NCBI GenBank assembly: GCA_020446675.1
Contig: JAGREE010000025.1
Coordinates: forward strand, 1 to 36,982
Origin: Alphaproteobacteria bacterium
GTDB lineage: Bacteria > Pseudomonadota > Alphaproteobacteria > Sphingomonadales > Emcibacteraceae
Direction: 5' to 3'
Length of the DNA stretch: 36,982 bases
A program made the position numbers and the translations under genes. Every line of letters starts with the position of its first letter. Position 1 is the stretch's first letter. The notes beneath the pieces are model-generated. The model was not told the DNA's origin. It saw only the letters and a program-made list of their open reading frames with translations, and made no database searches. Below, in pieces: positions 6,712 through 15,896 of the stretch.

Positions 6712-8382
6712 ATGACCTATCAGAATAATCCACCAGTCGTAAGCAGACTTTCTCAGTCTTTGACGACTATATGCTTGGCAGTCGGTATAATTCTCGCACT
6801 TATAATTGCCGGAAAAACCACTTCTGCCGCCATGCAATTTCATGCACTCATTTTAATTGTCACATTTTTTGCGGGTATAGTTGCCCTGTTTAATTTGGGC
6901 GGGCGAATAAATGAGGTAGAACACAAACCGTCGCCATCCGGGGTTTATTATAACAATACCATTGTAAAATATGGTGTAATTGCTTCATGCTTTTGGGGCA
7001 TTGCGGGCTTTCTCGTAGGAGATATCCTGGCTTGGGAACTGGCATTTCCGGTTCTGAATATGGATATGCCGTGGACCAATTTTGGTCGATTGCGCCCACT
7101 TCACACATCAGCAGTGATTTTTGCATTCGGCGGCAACGTTCTTATTGCAACATCCTTTTATGTGGTTCAAAGAACCTGCAAAGCACGTCTGGCTGGAGAA
7201 ATTGCTCCATGGTTTGTATTCTGGGGGTATCAGTTGTTTATTGTTTTGGCTGCTACCGGATATCTACTCGGTATCACTCAATCAAAAGAATATGCTGAGC
7301 CTGAGTGGTATGTGGATTTATGGCTAACAATTGTCTGGGTTGTCTATCTGCTGGTTTTTCTTGGTACAATATGGCGAAGAAAAGAACCACATATTTATGT
7401 TGCTAACTGGTTTTATCTGGCTTTCATCGTGACGATTGCAATGTTGCATTTGGTGAATAATGCTTCTCTGCCGATTTCTTTTGTCGAACCGAAAAGTTAT
7501 ACTTTATTTGCTGGTGTTCAGGATGCCCTTACCCAATGGTGGTACGGTCATAATGCTGTAGGATTTTTCCTTACCGCTGGTTTCCTAGCAATTATGTATT
7601 ATTTTGTTCCAAAACGTGCAGAGCGGCCAATTTATTCATACAGACTTTCTATTGTACATTTCTGGTCTTTGATATTTCTATATATATGGGCTGGACCTCA
7701 CCATCTTCATTATACCGCATTGCCAGACTGGGCACAGACACTTGGTATGACATTTTCTGTCATGTTATGGATGCCTTCATGGGGTGGTATGATCAATGGT
7801 CTTATGACTTTATCTGGGGCCTGGGACAAACTCAGAACCGACCCTGTACTAAAGATGCTGGTTGTGTCTGTTGCCTTCTATGGTATGAGCACATTTGAGG
7901 GACCATTGATGTCAATCAAGGCCGTAAATGGTCTTAGCCACTATACTGACTGGACAATTGGCCACGTACATTCCGGAGCTCTGGGATGGGTTGCCTATGT
8001 AAGTTTCGGTGCCCTTTATTGTCTTACACCATGGTTATGGGGTCGCAAGGGGCTTTATTCTCTGAAATTGGTCAATATTCATTTCTGGGTGTCCACTGTT
8101 GGCATACTTCTTTATATCTGCGCAATGTGGGTTTCCGGTATTATGCAGGGTCTGATGTGGAGAGCCTATACTGATCTCGGGTTTCTGGAATACTCATTCG
8201 TTGAAACAGTCGCCGCCATGCAGCCTTATTATATAATTCGTGCCATTGGAGGTCTGCTGTTCATCGTTGGAAGCCTGGTGATGGTTTATAATCTATGGCG
8301 TACTATTCTTGGACATACTGCTGGCGAAGAATCTCCGGAAAATATTTCCAAGGCAATTGCTGCACAGGCACTCGGTGAATAG
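6712..8382 (+). CDS. ccoN: cbb3-type cytochrome c oxidase subunit I
   Basis: A 556-aa haem-copper oxidase catalytic subunit with about 12-14 membrane helices. Visible signatures are [17 protein letters not shown] (low-spin haem His), [19 protein letters not shown] (CuB His plus the Tyr of the C-family) and [13 protein letters not shown] (further CuB His), then the HVHSGALGW stretch with late haem ligands. It reduces oxygen to water at the inner membrane and pumps protons with high oxygen affinity. It is the first gene of the ccoNOQP operon behind an FNR/FixK box. Its own ribosome binding site is poor (AAGAAACGGG region). Confidence 0.97.
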   Translation: MTYQNNPPVVSRLSQSLTTICLAVGIILALIIAGKTTSAAMQFHALILIVTFFAGIVALFNLGGRINEVEHKPSPSGVYYNNTIVKYGVIASCFWGIAGFLVGDILAWELAFPVLNMDMPWTNFGRLRPLHTSAVIFAFGGNVLIATSFYVVQRTCKARLAGEIAPWFVFWGYQLFIVLAATGYLLGITQSKEYAEPEWYVDLWLTIVWVVYLLVFLGTIWRRKEPHIYVANWFYLAFIVTIAMLHLVNNASLPISFVEPKSYTLFAGVQDALTQWWYGHNAVGFFLTAGFLAIMYYFVPKRAERPIYSYRLSIVHFWSLIFLYIWAGPHHLHYTALPDWAQTLGMTFSVMLWMPSWGGMINGLMTLSGAWDKLRTDPVLKMLVVSVAFYGMSTFEGPLMSIKAVNGLSHYTDWTIGHVHSGALGWVAYVSFGALYCLTPWLWGRKGLYSLKLVNIHFWVSTVGILLYICAMWVSGIMQGLMWRAYTDLGFLEYSFVETVAAMQPYYIIRAIGGLLFIVGSLVMVYNLWRTILGHTAGEESPENISKAIAAQALGE

Positions 8383-8393
8383 GAGTAAGAGAG

Positions 8394-9128
8394 ATGAAAT
8401 TATTAAATAAACATGCTGTTTTCGAAAAAAATTCCATCCTGTTACTCGTTGGAATTCTGATTATGGTGTCAATTGGTGGTCTGGTCGAAATCGTTCCTCT
8501 TTTCTATCTCGAAAATACGATAGAAAAAGTGGAAGGTGTTAGACCTTATACACCGCTAGAGCTGGCTGGTCGGAACATTTACGTCCGTGAAGGCTGTTAT
8601 ACCTGTCACTCACAGATGATCCGTTCGACCCGTGATGAGGTAGAGCGTTATGGTCACTATTCGCTGGCTGCGGAAAGTATGTATGATCATCCGTTCCTTT
8701 GGGGATCAAAAAGAAACGGTCCTGATCTGGCACGGGTAGGAAACAAATATTCTGATGACTGGCATAGAGAGCATCTTAAAGCACCAAGTTCAGTGGTGCC
8801 TGAGACAATTATGCCAGGTTATCCATTTCTTGCTGAAACCAAACTTTCTTATGAAAATATTGGTCTGGATATAAAAACCAACCAGATAATTGGTGTGCCT
8901 TATACAGATGAGCAGGTTGAAAATGCTGTAGAAGACCTTAAAGCACAGCTGGATGAAAATAGTGACGGCTATGATGCATTCATGGAACGTTACCCATCCG
9001 CGCAGGTTAGGGACTTTGATGGCAACCCAAGGGAAATCACTGAGCTGGATGCCTTGATTGCTTACTTGCAGATGCTGGGCACACTCGTTGATTTTTCAAT
9101 CTATGATGAATCAGAAAATAACCGATAG
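8394..9128 (+). CDS. ccoO: cbb3-type cytochrome c oxidase subunit II
   Basis: A 244-aa mono-haem cytochrome c anchored by one N-terminal helix (about 14-38). The single haem site is C68-Y-T-C71-H72 in the conserved context [14 protein letters not shown] Met of the MPGYPFL region (about 141) is the likely axial ligand. It passes electrons from CcoP to CcoN. It starts 11 bp after ccoN. Confidence 0.96.
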   Translation: MKLLNKHAVFEKNSILLLVGILIMVSIGGLVEIVPLFYLENTIEKVEGVRPYTPLELAGRNIYVREGCYTCHSQMIRSTRDEVERYGHYSLAAESMYDHPFLWGSKRNGPDLARVGNKYSDDWHREHLKAPSSVVPETIMPGYPFLAETKLSYENIGLDIKTNQIIGVPYTDEQVENAVEDLKAQLDENSDGYDAFMERYPSAQVRDFDGNPREITELDALIAYLQMLGTLVDFSIYDESENNR

Positions 9129-9137
9129 GAGGGTGGA

Positions 9138-9287
9138 ATGACATTTCAAGAAATATCAAGCTTTTCACAAAGTTGGGGTGCCGTTTTTCTGTTGACTATG
9201 TTCATAATTGCGGTCGCCTATGCTCTTTGGCCTTCTAACAAAAAAAAATTCGACAATGCAGCAAAAAGCCTATTGGATGAGGAATAA
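9138..9287 (+). CDS. ccoQ: cbb3-type cytochrome c oxidase small subunit CcoQ
   Basis: A 49-aa protein: a short start, one membrane helix (about 14-31) ending in the typical Y-A-L-W-P-S motif, then a Lys-rich, acidic-ended cytoplasmic tail. It sits between ccoO and ccoP, 9 bp after ccoO and 2 bp before ccoP, with a GGAGGGTGG ribosome binding site overlapping the end of ccoO. CcoQ stabilises the oxidase complex in several bacteria. Confidence 0.93.
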   Translation: MTFQEISSFSQSWGAVFLLTMFIIAVAYALWPSNKKKFDNAAKSLLDEE

Positions 9288-9289
9288 TC

Positions 9290-10156
9290 ATGTCAGATTT
9301 AAAAAAAGAAATAGATGATGTAAGTGGTGTTGATACCACTGGACATGAATGGGATGGTATTAAAGAACTAAATACACCAATGCCACGTTGGTGGGTATAT
9401 ACCTTTATTGTTTGTTGTATCTGGGCATTTGTGTATCAGTTTTTCTATCCTTCATGGCCGCTTATTAGTGACTATTATAAGGGTTATTTTGCTGAAACAA
9501 ACCGGGACAGACTAAATGACGAATTGGGTAATGTGGCGCAACAAAGAAGTGTTACTCTTGATAAGATAAGAACAATGGATCTTGAAGATATCAGACGTGA
9601 CAATGCGCTCAATACCTTTGCGCTCGCTGGCGGAAAAGCGGCATTTGGTGACAACTGTGCTCCTTGTCATGGAACCGGGGCCGCTGGCTTTACCGGTTAT
9701 CCGAACCTGAATGATGATGATTGGCTTTGGGGTGGTACACTGGAAGATATATATACAACAATCAGTTATGGAATTCGCAGTACGCATGAAGAAACACGGG
9801 TGAATGACATGCCTGCTTTCTTAAAAGACGAATTGCTAACCAAAGCTGAAATCGAAGATGTCGTTACATATGCGCAAAGTCTTTCCGACAGATCAATTAA
9901 AGCGACAGAAAGCGGCAGAGTACTATTTGCCGATAACTGCGCTTTATGTCATGGTGAAGATGGCAAAGGGTTGCGTGAATTCGGTGCCCCTAACCTGACA
10001 GATGCAATCACACTTTATGTGACTGACCGCGATAGTATGATTGATATTGTCTCGAACAGTCGGAAGGGTGTCATGCCCACATGGTCAGGACGTCTAGATG
10101 AAGCGACAATCAAGAGTCTTGCTATATATATTCACAGCCTGGGTGGTGGTGAATAA
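9290..10156 (+). CDS. ccoP: cbb3-type cytochrome c oxidase subunit III, di-haem
   Basis: A 288-aa di-haem cytochrome c. The start carries the family motif G-I-K-E-L-N-T-P-M-P-R-W-W before a membrane helix (about 33-58). Two periplasmic cytochrome c domains follow, with haem sites C123-x-x-C126-H127 and C217-x-x-C220-H221. Methionines in NDMPAF and KGVMPTW are likely axial ligands. It takes electrons from soluble cytochromes and passes them to CcoO. It is the last structural gene of the operon. Confidence 0.96.
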   Translation: MSDLKKEIDDVSGVDTTGHEWDGIKELNTPMPRWWVYTFIVCCIWAFVYQFFYPSWPLISDYYKGYFAETNRDRLNDELGNVAQQRSVTLDKIRTMDLEDIRRDNALNTFALAGGKAAFGDNCAPCHGTGAAGFTGYPNLNDDDWLWGGTLEDIYTTISYGIRSTHEETRVNDMPAFLKDELLTKAEIEDVVTYAQSLSDRSIKATESGRVLFADNCALCHGEDGKGLREFGAPNLTDAITLYVTDRDSMIDIVSNSRKGVMPTWSGRLDEATIKSLAIYIHSLGGGE

Positions 10157-10187
10157 TTTTGGAATATTAATGTAGAAAAAGGATTTC

Positions 10188-10226
10188 GTCATGGATCGGA
10201 TTTTGGGAGGCTATCCTATCCATGAC
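10188..10226 (+). repeat. Hairpin between ccoP and ccoG
   Basis: GTCATGGATCGGAT (10188-10201) pairs with ATCCTATCCATGAC (10213-10226): nine pairs, one mismatch, then four more pairs around an 11-nt loop. There is no T-run, so it is not an intrinsic terminator. A stem here could protect or separate the structural-gene mRNA from the assembly-gene mRNA. It also buries the start codon of the 19-codon ORF at 10191. Confidence 0.7.
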
Positions 10227-10250
10227 ATAATCCGGATAAACAGGGTATAA
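10191..10250 (+). CDS. Possible 19-residue leader ORF before ccoG
   Basis: An ATG at 10191, 5-6 nt after AAAAAGGATTT, opens a 19-aa reading frame (M-D-R-I-L-G-G-Y-P-I-H-D-I-I-R-I-N-R-V) that ends in TAA at 10248-10250, 3 bp before the ccoG ATG. The spacing would allow translational coupling to ccoG. The start codon is inside the hairpin stem at 10188-10226. It may equally be a chance ORF. Confidence 0.3.
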   Translation: MDRILGGYPIHDIIRINRV

Positions 10251-10253
10251 ATC

Positions 10254-11762
10254 ATGGCAAATGATATCAATAATGCCGAAACTCCCGTCTCTGAGAACGA
10301 TGATCAGATCGTCAAACGCGCTGATGTGGAGGCCGTCAATAAGGCGGAAGAAAGATCTCTTTATGCGCCGCGTAAAAAAATATTTCCCCAACGCGCAAAA
10401 GGTAAATTCAGAACCATAAAATGGTTTATGATGCTTTTTACCCTTAGCATTTATTATATTACACCATGGATTAGATGGGACCGCGGCGAAGGGATGCCTG
10501 ATCAGGCCGTATTAATAGATATTGCTGGTCGCCGCTTTTATTTCTTTTTTATAGAAATCTGGCCACAGGAAGTCTATTACGTCACTGGTCTGATGATAAT
10601 GGGCGGGATTGCCCTGTTTCTGGTGACGTCAACTGCCGGGAGAATGTGGTGCGGTTATTCCTGCCCACAAACCATATGGACAGATTTATTCATTGCCGTG
10701 GAAAGATTTTTTGAAGGTGATCGCAATGCCCGCATTCGCCTTGATAAAGCACCATGGACCCTTGATAAAATTACAAAACGAGTTCTAAAGCATTCAGTAT
10801 GGATAATAATTGCCCTTCTTACCGGCGGTGCCTGGGTTTTTTATTTTTCCGATGCCCCAACACTTTTTAACCAGCTAATTCACAATCAGGCATCATTTGA
10901 CGCTTATCTGTGGATGGGGCTTCTGTCCGCCTTTACTTATGTCCTTGGGGGAATAGCCCGAGAGCAGGTCTGTACATATATGTGCCCATGGCCACGTATT
11001 CAGGCGGTTATGATGGACGAAGAAACTCTGGCGGTCATGTACCGCTATGACAGAGGAGAGCCACGTGGCCCCCATAAGAAGAATGAATCATGGGAAGGAC
11101 GCGGCGATTGCGTACAGTGCAGACAATGTGTTGTCGTTTGCCCGATGGGTATCGATATACGTGATGGGCTTCAACTTGAATGTATCCAATGTTCACTTTG
11201 TATAGACGCCTGTAATAGTGTCATGGAAAAAATTGGTCGCCCACAGGGACTGATAGCTTATGACAGCCTGAAAAATTTTGAACGCCGTAAAAAAGGCGAA
11301 GAAAACAGATTTAGAATAGTGCGCCCCAGGACCATAATCTATAGCGTCATTCTCGCTCTTGTCGGATCTATAATGCTCTATACTTTGCTTAACAGATCGA
11401 TGATAGATGTCAATATTCTGAGGGACAGGAACCCCCTTTTCGTGCAACTGGCATCAGGGGATATCCGCAACGGGTACACAATTAAGATTATGAATAAATC
11501 AACCGCTGAACAAAAATACATCGTTGAGGTAAGCGGTGTGGATGGCATTAGTCTCCGTACAGAAGACGCCGATGAATTTGCAGCAGACGGCTCACCGATT
11601 GTGACGGTATCAAGGGATAAACTGAGATCATTAAAACTATATGTTTCTATCCCACGAAAAGAACTGGACAGTGATAGCGCAGATATTACATTCAAGGTCA
11701 CACAGATAGGTAGTGATGAAGAGGATGTTCAGACAACCACATTTAAGGGACCAAAATTATGA
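10254..11762 (+). CDS. ccoG: Cytochrome c oxidase accessory protein CcoG (FixG/RdxA)
   Basis: A 502-aa polyferredoxin-like membrane protein. The N-terminal half has several membrane helices with two paired-Cys motifs (CGYSCPQTIW and CTYMCPWPRIQ). Two ferredoxin-type 4Fe-4S motifs follow (CVQCRQCVVVCPMGIDIR and CIQCSLCIDACNSV, about 284-325). After a last helix (about 362-382) comes an Ig-like periplasmic domain. It acts in cbb3 assembly, where CcoG has been linked to copper reduction. The stop overlaps the fixH start (ATGA). Confidence 0.96.
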   Translation: MANDINNAETPVSENDDQIVKRADVEAVNKAEERSLYAPRKKIFPQRAKGKFRTIKWFMMLFTLSIYYITPWIRWDRGEGMPDQAVLIDIAGRRFYFFFIEIWPQEVYYVTGLMIMGGIALFLVTSTAGRMWCGYSCPQTIWTDLFIAVERFFEGDRNARIRLDKAPWTLDKITKRVLKHSVWIIIALLTGGAWVFYFSDAPTLFNQLIHNQASFDAYLWMGLLSAFTYVLGGIAREQVCTYMCPWPRIQAVMMDEETLAVMYRYDRGEPRGPHKKNESWEGRGDCVQCRQCVVVCPMGIDIRDGLQLECIQCSLCIDACNSVMEKIGRPQGLIAYDSLKNFERRKKGEENRFRIVRPRTIIYSVILALVGSIMLYTLLNRSMIDVNILRDRNPLFVQLASGDIRNGYTIKIMNKSTAEQKYIVEVSGVDGISLRTEDADEFAADGSPIVTVSRDKLRSLKLYVSIPRKELDSDSADITFKVTQIGSDEEDVQTTTFKGPKL

Positions 11763-12244
11763 CAACCGACATAAAACCTTACACAGGGAAAAGAATTTTA
11801 GCGTGGTTTTTAGGTTTTTTTATTTTTGTTTTTGCGGCAAACGGCATCATGGTTTATTTCGCGCTTGATACATGGACAGGTCTTTCAACAGAAAATTCCT
11901 ATGTCAAAGGCCTAAATTATAACCGGGAAATAGAAAGTGCCCGTGCACAAGCCAGTTCAGGGTGGAGTGTCAAAATTACAGACCAGCCTATGCTAACCGA
12001 AGGCCGATTCGAAGTTACAATTGAAAGGCCACAGAATAGCGTTCCGCCGGTAGAAGTTACTGCAACATTTATCAGAACTGTCACAGAAGGATATGATCAG
12101 CAGGTCATCCTCAAGAATGTTGGGGATGGTGTTTATGCGGCACCAATAAAATTGCCTTTAAAAGGACAATGGGAAATTTTAGTTGTTGTGAAATCTCAAA
12201 ATAACCTTATTTATAAGCTAGAAGACAGAATTCTGGTTAAATAG
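11759..12244 (+). CDS. ccoH: FixH/CcoH family protein
   Basis: A 161-aa protein with one N-terminal membrane anchor (about 12-34) and a periplasmic beta-sandwich-like domain. It contains the FixH family pattern YVKGLNYNREIESARAQASSGW. It is needed for assembly or stability of the cbb3 oxidase and lies between ccoG and ccoI as in the classic fixGHIS operon. Its start codon overlaps the ccoG stop by 4 bp. Confidence 0.93.
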   Translation: MTTDIKPYTGKRILAWFLGFFIFVFAANGIMVYFALDTWTGLSTENSYVKGLNYNREIESARAQASSGWSVKITDQPMLTEGRFEVTIERPQNSVPPVEVTATFIRTVTEGYDQQVILKNVGDGVYAAPIKLPLKGQWEILVVVKSQNNLIYKLEDRILVK

Positions 12245-12255
12245 GGACGTCTTAT

Positions 12256-14451
12256 ATGGATCAAACTTTGCAAAAAATGTTTAAAATTGAACATTTTGTT
12301 GTTGAGGGGCTTCATTGCCCGAAATGTATTCGTGAAATTGAAGGCACGCTCAGCGAAAATACAAAAATAAAAAATGCACGGGTAAATCTCAGCACCCAGA
12401 GGCTTGCTGTTGAATGGAGACCAGATGTTGATACATCTGTTGAACATTCCGAAGAAGTTATTTCAGCACTCGAAAAAATAGGGTTTAAGGCATTTCCCTT
12501 CAACACTTCACAGATTGATAAAGAAGGTGAAAAAGCCGCTCGTTCACTTCTATATGCAATGGGTGTGGCCGGGTTTGCATCAGCAAATATAATGTTGTTA
12601 TCCGTTTCCGTATGGAGCGGCGATGACATGAACGAAACTACACGCACCATGATGCATTGGGTTTCCGCCCTTATTGCCCTACCAACTGCAGTCTTCTCAG
12701 GAATGCCCTTTTATAAATCCGCATGGGGCGCCCTTAAGGGTCGACGCCTCAATATGGATGTTCCAATTTCTCTGGCGGTTATCCTGACCTGCGCGATGAG
12801 CCTTTTTGGCACTTACATGCAAACGGACCATACCTATTATGATGCTGTTGTAATGCTGTTGTTTTTCCTGCTTACCGGACGGTATCTTGACCAGAAAATG
12901 AGAAGTCATGCGAGAAGTGTTGCCCATAATTTAATGAGCTACAAGGTTTCGAAGGCAACTTTGCTCCACGAAGACGGGAATACTGAGGATATAGCCAGCG
13001 AAATGCTGTCTCCGGGACAGATAGTACAGGTAATACCTGGCGGAAAAATTCCTGCCGACGGTATCGTAATAAGCGGCATCTCCGATGTTGATACCAGCTT
13101 GGTAACGGGTGAGACAATCCCGGCAAAAGTTGAAAAAGACAGCGAAGTATTTGCTGGCACTATTAATTTAAACGGTACTTTAAACATCAAGATCACTGCA
13201 ACATCCGGCAATACCCTCCTGGATGAAATCATTGTTCTTATGGAAACGGCTGAACAAGGACGGGCGAAATATGTAAAGCTCGCTGACCGGGCAGCGGCAA
13301 TTTATGCTCCACTGGTTCACATACTGTCATTATCCACTTTTCTCGGATGGTTTTTATTTTCAAACATTGGATGGGAAGCATCCCTGATTAATGCAATAGC
13401 TGTACTTATTATCACTTGCCCCTGTGCTCTCGGGCTTGCTGTTCCCGTTGTTCAGGTTGTTGCCTCCAGCCGACTTTTTAAATCAGGCGTACTGGTCAAA
13501 GCCGCAGACGGCCTTGAAAGACTTGCCGAAGTTGATACCGTAATATTTGATAAAACCGGAACATTGACATTGGGTCAGCCCGAGCTTGCCAATTATGATG
13601 ATGAGGATGTCACACCCTTTAATCTTGAACTGGCTGCAAGCCTGGCCAAAACATCCAGTCATCCGCTTTGCCGGGCGCTCATTGTTGCTTGTCATGATCG
13701 TGATATTCCAACAATTGCAACAAAAAGTGAAATTTATGAAGAGCCCGGTATGGGCCTTAAAGCAACCATTAATGATCTTGAAGTAAGGCTTGGAAATCGC
13801 GAATGGTGTGGCATCCATGCCAGTTATCTTCCCAATAACCGCTATAGCGAATTATGGCTGTCTGTAAAAGGCGCAAAGCCGGTTCTGTTTTGCTTCAAAG
13901 ACCGTATGCGCCAGGATGCCCACGATGTGGTCGGATGGTTCTTACGTCGTAAAATGAAAGTTATAATGCTCTCTGGTGATCGCAAGGATGTTGTAGAAGA
14001 AGCTGCAGAAGAACTTGGACTAAGCCGATATAAATATTCCTGTAAGCCCCAGGATAAAATTGAAGTCATTGAAAGAATGAAAGCCAATGGAGACAAAATC
14101 CTGATGATAGGCGATGGACTTAACGATGCACCTGCCTTACGCGCGGCCCACGTTTCCATTTCTCCTTCATCTGCCTCAGAGATTAGCCAGAACGCTGCTG
14201 ATTTTATTTTTCAATCACAAAAACTGGAAACGGTTGTCCGTGCTTATCAGGTTTCTGTATCAAGCCGAAAACTGGTCTTTATGAATTTTGCCATGGCTGC
14301 TATCTATAATATTATCGCGGTACCGTTTGCGGCGGCAGGACTCCTAACACCGCTGATTGCTGCAATTGCCATGTCACTTTCATCAATTGTCGTAACAGCA
14401 AATGCACTTAGATTAAATTTTGAAAAGCTTTATCGAAGTCACGAACCTTAA
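12256..14451 (+). CDS. ccoI: Copper-transporting P1B-type ATPase CcoI (FixI)
   Basis: A 731-aa P-type ATPase. It has an N-terminal heavy-metal-associated domain with G-L-H-C21-P-K-C24 and eight predicted membrane helices. The metal-site motif is C388-P-C390, the phosphorylation motif D432-KTGTLT, the nucleotide-binding His-Pro is in SSHPLCRAL, and the hinge is GDGLNDAPAL. It delivers copper for the CuB centre of the cbb3 oxidase. The context between ccoH and ccoS makes CcoI more likely than a detoxifying CopA. Confidence 0.96.
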   Translation: MDQTLQKMFKIEHFVVEGLHCPKCIREIEGTLSENTKIKNARVNLSTQRLAVEWRPDVDTSVEHSEEVISALEKIGFKAFPFNTSQIDKEGEKAARSLLYAMGVAGFASANIMLLSVSVWSGDDMNETTRTMMHWVSALIALPTAVFSGMPFYKSAWGALKGRRLNMDVPISLAVILTCAMSLFGTYMQTDHTYYDAVVMLLFFLLTGRYLDQKMRSHARSVAHNLMSYKVSKATLLHEDGNTEDIASEMLSPGQIVQVIPGGKIPADGIVISGISDVDTSLVTGETIPAKVEKDSEVFAGTINLNGTLNIKITATSGNTLLDEIIVLMETAEQGRAKYVKLADRAAAIYAPLVHILSLSTFLGWFLFSNIGWEASLINAIAVLIITCPCALGLAVPVVQVVASSRLFKSGVLVKAADGLERLAEVDTVIFDKTGTLTLGQPELANYDDEDVTPFNLELAASLAKTSSHPLCRALIVACHDRDIPTIATKSEIYEEPGMGLKATINDLEVRLGNREWCGIHASYLPNNRYSELWLSVKGAKPVLFCFKDRMRQDAHDVVGWFLRRKMKVIMLSGDRKDVVEEAAEELGLSRYKYSCKPQDKIEVIERMKANGDKILMIGDGLNDAPALRAAHVSISPSSASEISQNAADFIFQSQKLETVVRAYQVSVSSRKLVFMNFAMAAIYNIIAVPFAAAGLLTPLIAAIAMSLSSIVVTANALRLNFEKLYRSHEP

Positions 14452-14465
14452 TTAAGGCCCGCCAA

Positions 14466-14660
14466 ATGGATGGATTAATTTATCTTATACCCGCTGCCCT
14501 TTTTTTAGGGTTGCTTGGGCTTGCCGGATTTTTCTGGTCAATCAATCATAACCAGTATGATGATCTGGAAGGTGCAAGCTACCGTGCCTTATTTGAAGAA
14601 GATGATATTGCTGAAGAGCTTGAGAATAAGGAAAAAAGCAATCCTAAGGAAGAACATTAA
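14466..14660 (+). CDS. ccoS: cbb3-type cytochrome oxidase assembly protein CcoS
   Basis: A 64-aa protein with one N-terminal membrane helix (about 5-25) and the family motif FFWSINHNQYDDLEG, followed by an acidic tail. It is required in other bacteria for cofactor insertion into the cbb3 oxidase. It lies 14 bp after ccoI and ends the operon. Its stop overlaps, tail to tail, the stop of the minus-strand gene at 14657. Confidence 0.95.
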   Translation: MDGLIYLIPAALFLGLLGLAGFFWSINHNQYDDLEGASYRALFEEDDIAEELENKEKSNPKEEH

Positions 14661-14956
14661 GGGCGATCACGAAATATATAAACGACGCCAAAAATACCGA
14701 GCCTGACGATATAGCCCATCAACAGAATAAAAGCCCATAACAACATTTTGCGGTAATTCAGATATTCAAGACTAACCATGCCTTCATCAGGCAAGGCAAA
14801 ATAACCGGCTCTAAGCATTATACAAGCTATGGCAATGATCGCCGGGACTGCCGTTTTAAAAATATCCTCTGTCTTAATTACTGTAGTATCGATTTTTTTA
14901 TAGCTATTGATAATCACGACAAGTGTAATAAAAATTGCAATAAGGATAATGAACAT
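14657..14956 (-). CDS. Small membrane protein, unknown
   Basis: A 99-aa protein with about three hydrophobic segments (1-17, 34-53 and 70-95) separated by short polar loops and ending in a basic tail. An AAGGTAAAAA ribosome binding site precedes the ATG. It is transcribed towards ccoS with a 4-bp overlap of stop codons and divergently from dapB. No family is recognised and no conserved polar or metal-binding residues stand out. Confidence 0.75.
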   Translation of the reverse strand: MFIILIAIFITLVVIINSYKKIDTTVIKTEDIFKTAVPAIIAIACIMLRAGYFALPDEGMVSLEYLNYRKMLLWAFILLMGYIVRLGIFGVVYIFRDRP

Positions 14957-15079
14957 TTTTTACCTTAAATTTATTTAAAGCCAAAGATTATAGTAAAGTC
15001 TCTGAATGCTCCATATTCAATTTGATATTTATGTAATTTTAGCTAGTATTTACCCACAATTTAAAAGGATATAGGCAAT

Positions 15080-15895
15080 ATGCCAAAAATTAAAATTGGA
15101 ATTCTTGGATGCCAGGGACGAATGGGTAAGGCATTAACTGCGGCTACGCTGGACCATGACGCTGCCATACTATCCGGTGGCACCGAAATGGTTGGAAACC
15201 CGTTAATCGGTAGTTATATCAAGCATCCGGAAACGGGCCAACAAACCGATATCAAAATTACCAGTGACGCTGAAGATGTCATTAGAAATTCTGATGTGGT
15301 TCTGGATTTCACCTGCCCTACTGCCAGCCTTCTACATGCATCGTTTGCTGAAAAATATAAAACGGCAATGGTCATTGGGACAACCGGCCTCAGTACATCT
15401 GACGAAAATACTATTAAAAAATCCGCTGCTAATACGGCAATAGTCTATGCATCAAATTTTTCAACCGGTGTAAATTTGCTTTTTTATCTGACGCGGCTGG
15501 CATCTTCCATTCTGGATGAAGATTTTGATATTGAAATATTGGAAATGCATCATCGGGATAAAGTTGATGCCCCTTCGGGAACGGCTCTCAGTCTTGGACA
15601 TGAAGCTGCCATAGGTCGCGGCAAAGAGCTAAAGAATATTATGACACCTGCCCGTGATGGTATTGGAAAAGCCAGAGATAAAGGAAGTATCGGATTTGCT
15701 TCATTACGAGGGGGCAATGTCGCAGGAGACCATACTGTCAGTTTTAATGCCAATGATGAGCGGATTGAGCTTACCCATAAAGCCGGCAACCGGGCTATAT
15801 TTGCCCGTGGTGCCGTTAAGGCAGCACTGTGGGTATATGACAAAAAACCCGGTCTCTACAATATGGCTGATGTTCTGGGGCTGGATCAGTTATAA
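15080..15895 (+). CDS. dapB: 4-hydroxy-tetrahydrodipicolinate reductase
   Basis: A 271-aa DapB, usual length. It has an N-terminal Rossmann domain with the NAD(P)-binding motif GILGCQGRMGKAL, a GTTGLS motif near 100, and the catalytic signature MHHRDKVDAPSGTALSLG (about 155-172). It performs the NAD(P)H-dependent reduction step of the diaminopimelate/lysine pathway in the cytoplasm. The ribosome binding site AAAAGGATAT lies upstream of the ATG. It is a single gene, followed by the convergent HxlR fragments. Confidence 0.97.
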   Translation: MPKIKIGILGCQGRMGKALTAATLDHDAAILSGGTEMVGNPLIGSYIKHPETGQQTDIKITSDAEDVIRNSDVVLDFTCPTASLLHASFAEKYKTAMVIGTTGLSTSDENTIKKSAANTAIVYASNFSTGVNLLFYLTRLASSILDEDFDIEILEMHHRDKVDAPSGTALSLGHEAAIGRGKELKNIMTPARDGIGKARDKGSIGFASLRGGNVAGDHTVSFNANDERIELTHKAGNRAIFARGAVKAALWVYDKKPGLYNMADVLGLDQL

Positions 15896-15896
15896 A

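Noticed and set aside
13483..13818. Long antisense reading frames inside ccoI and other genes
   Set aside because: They lie opposite well-conserved coding sequence, with no ribosome binding sites or family features.
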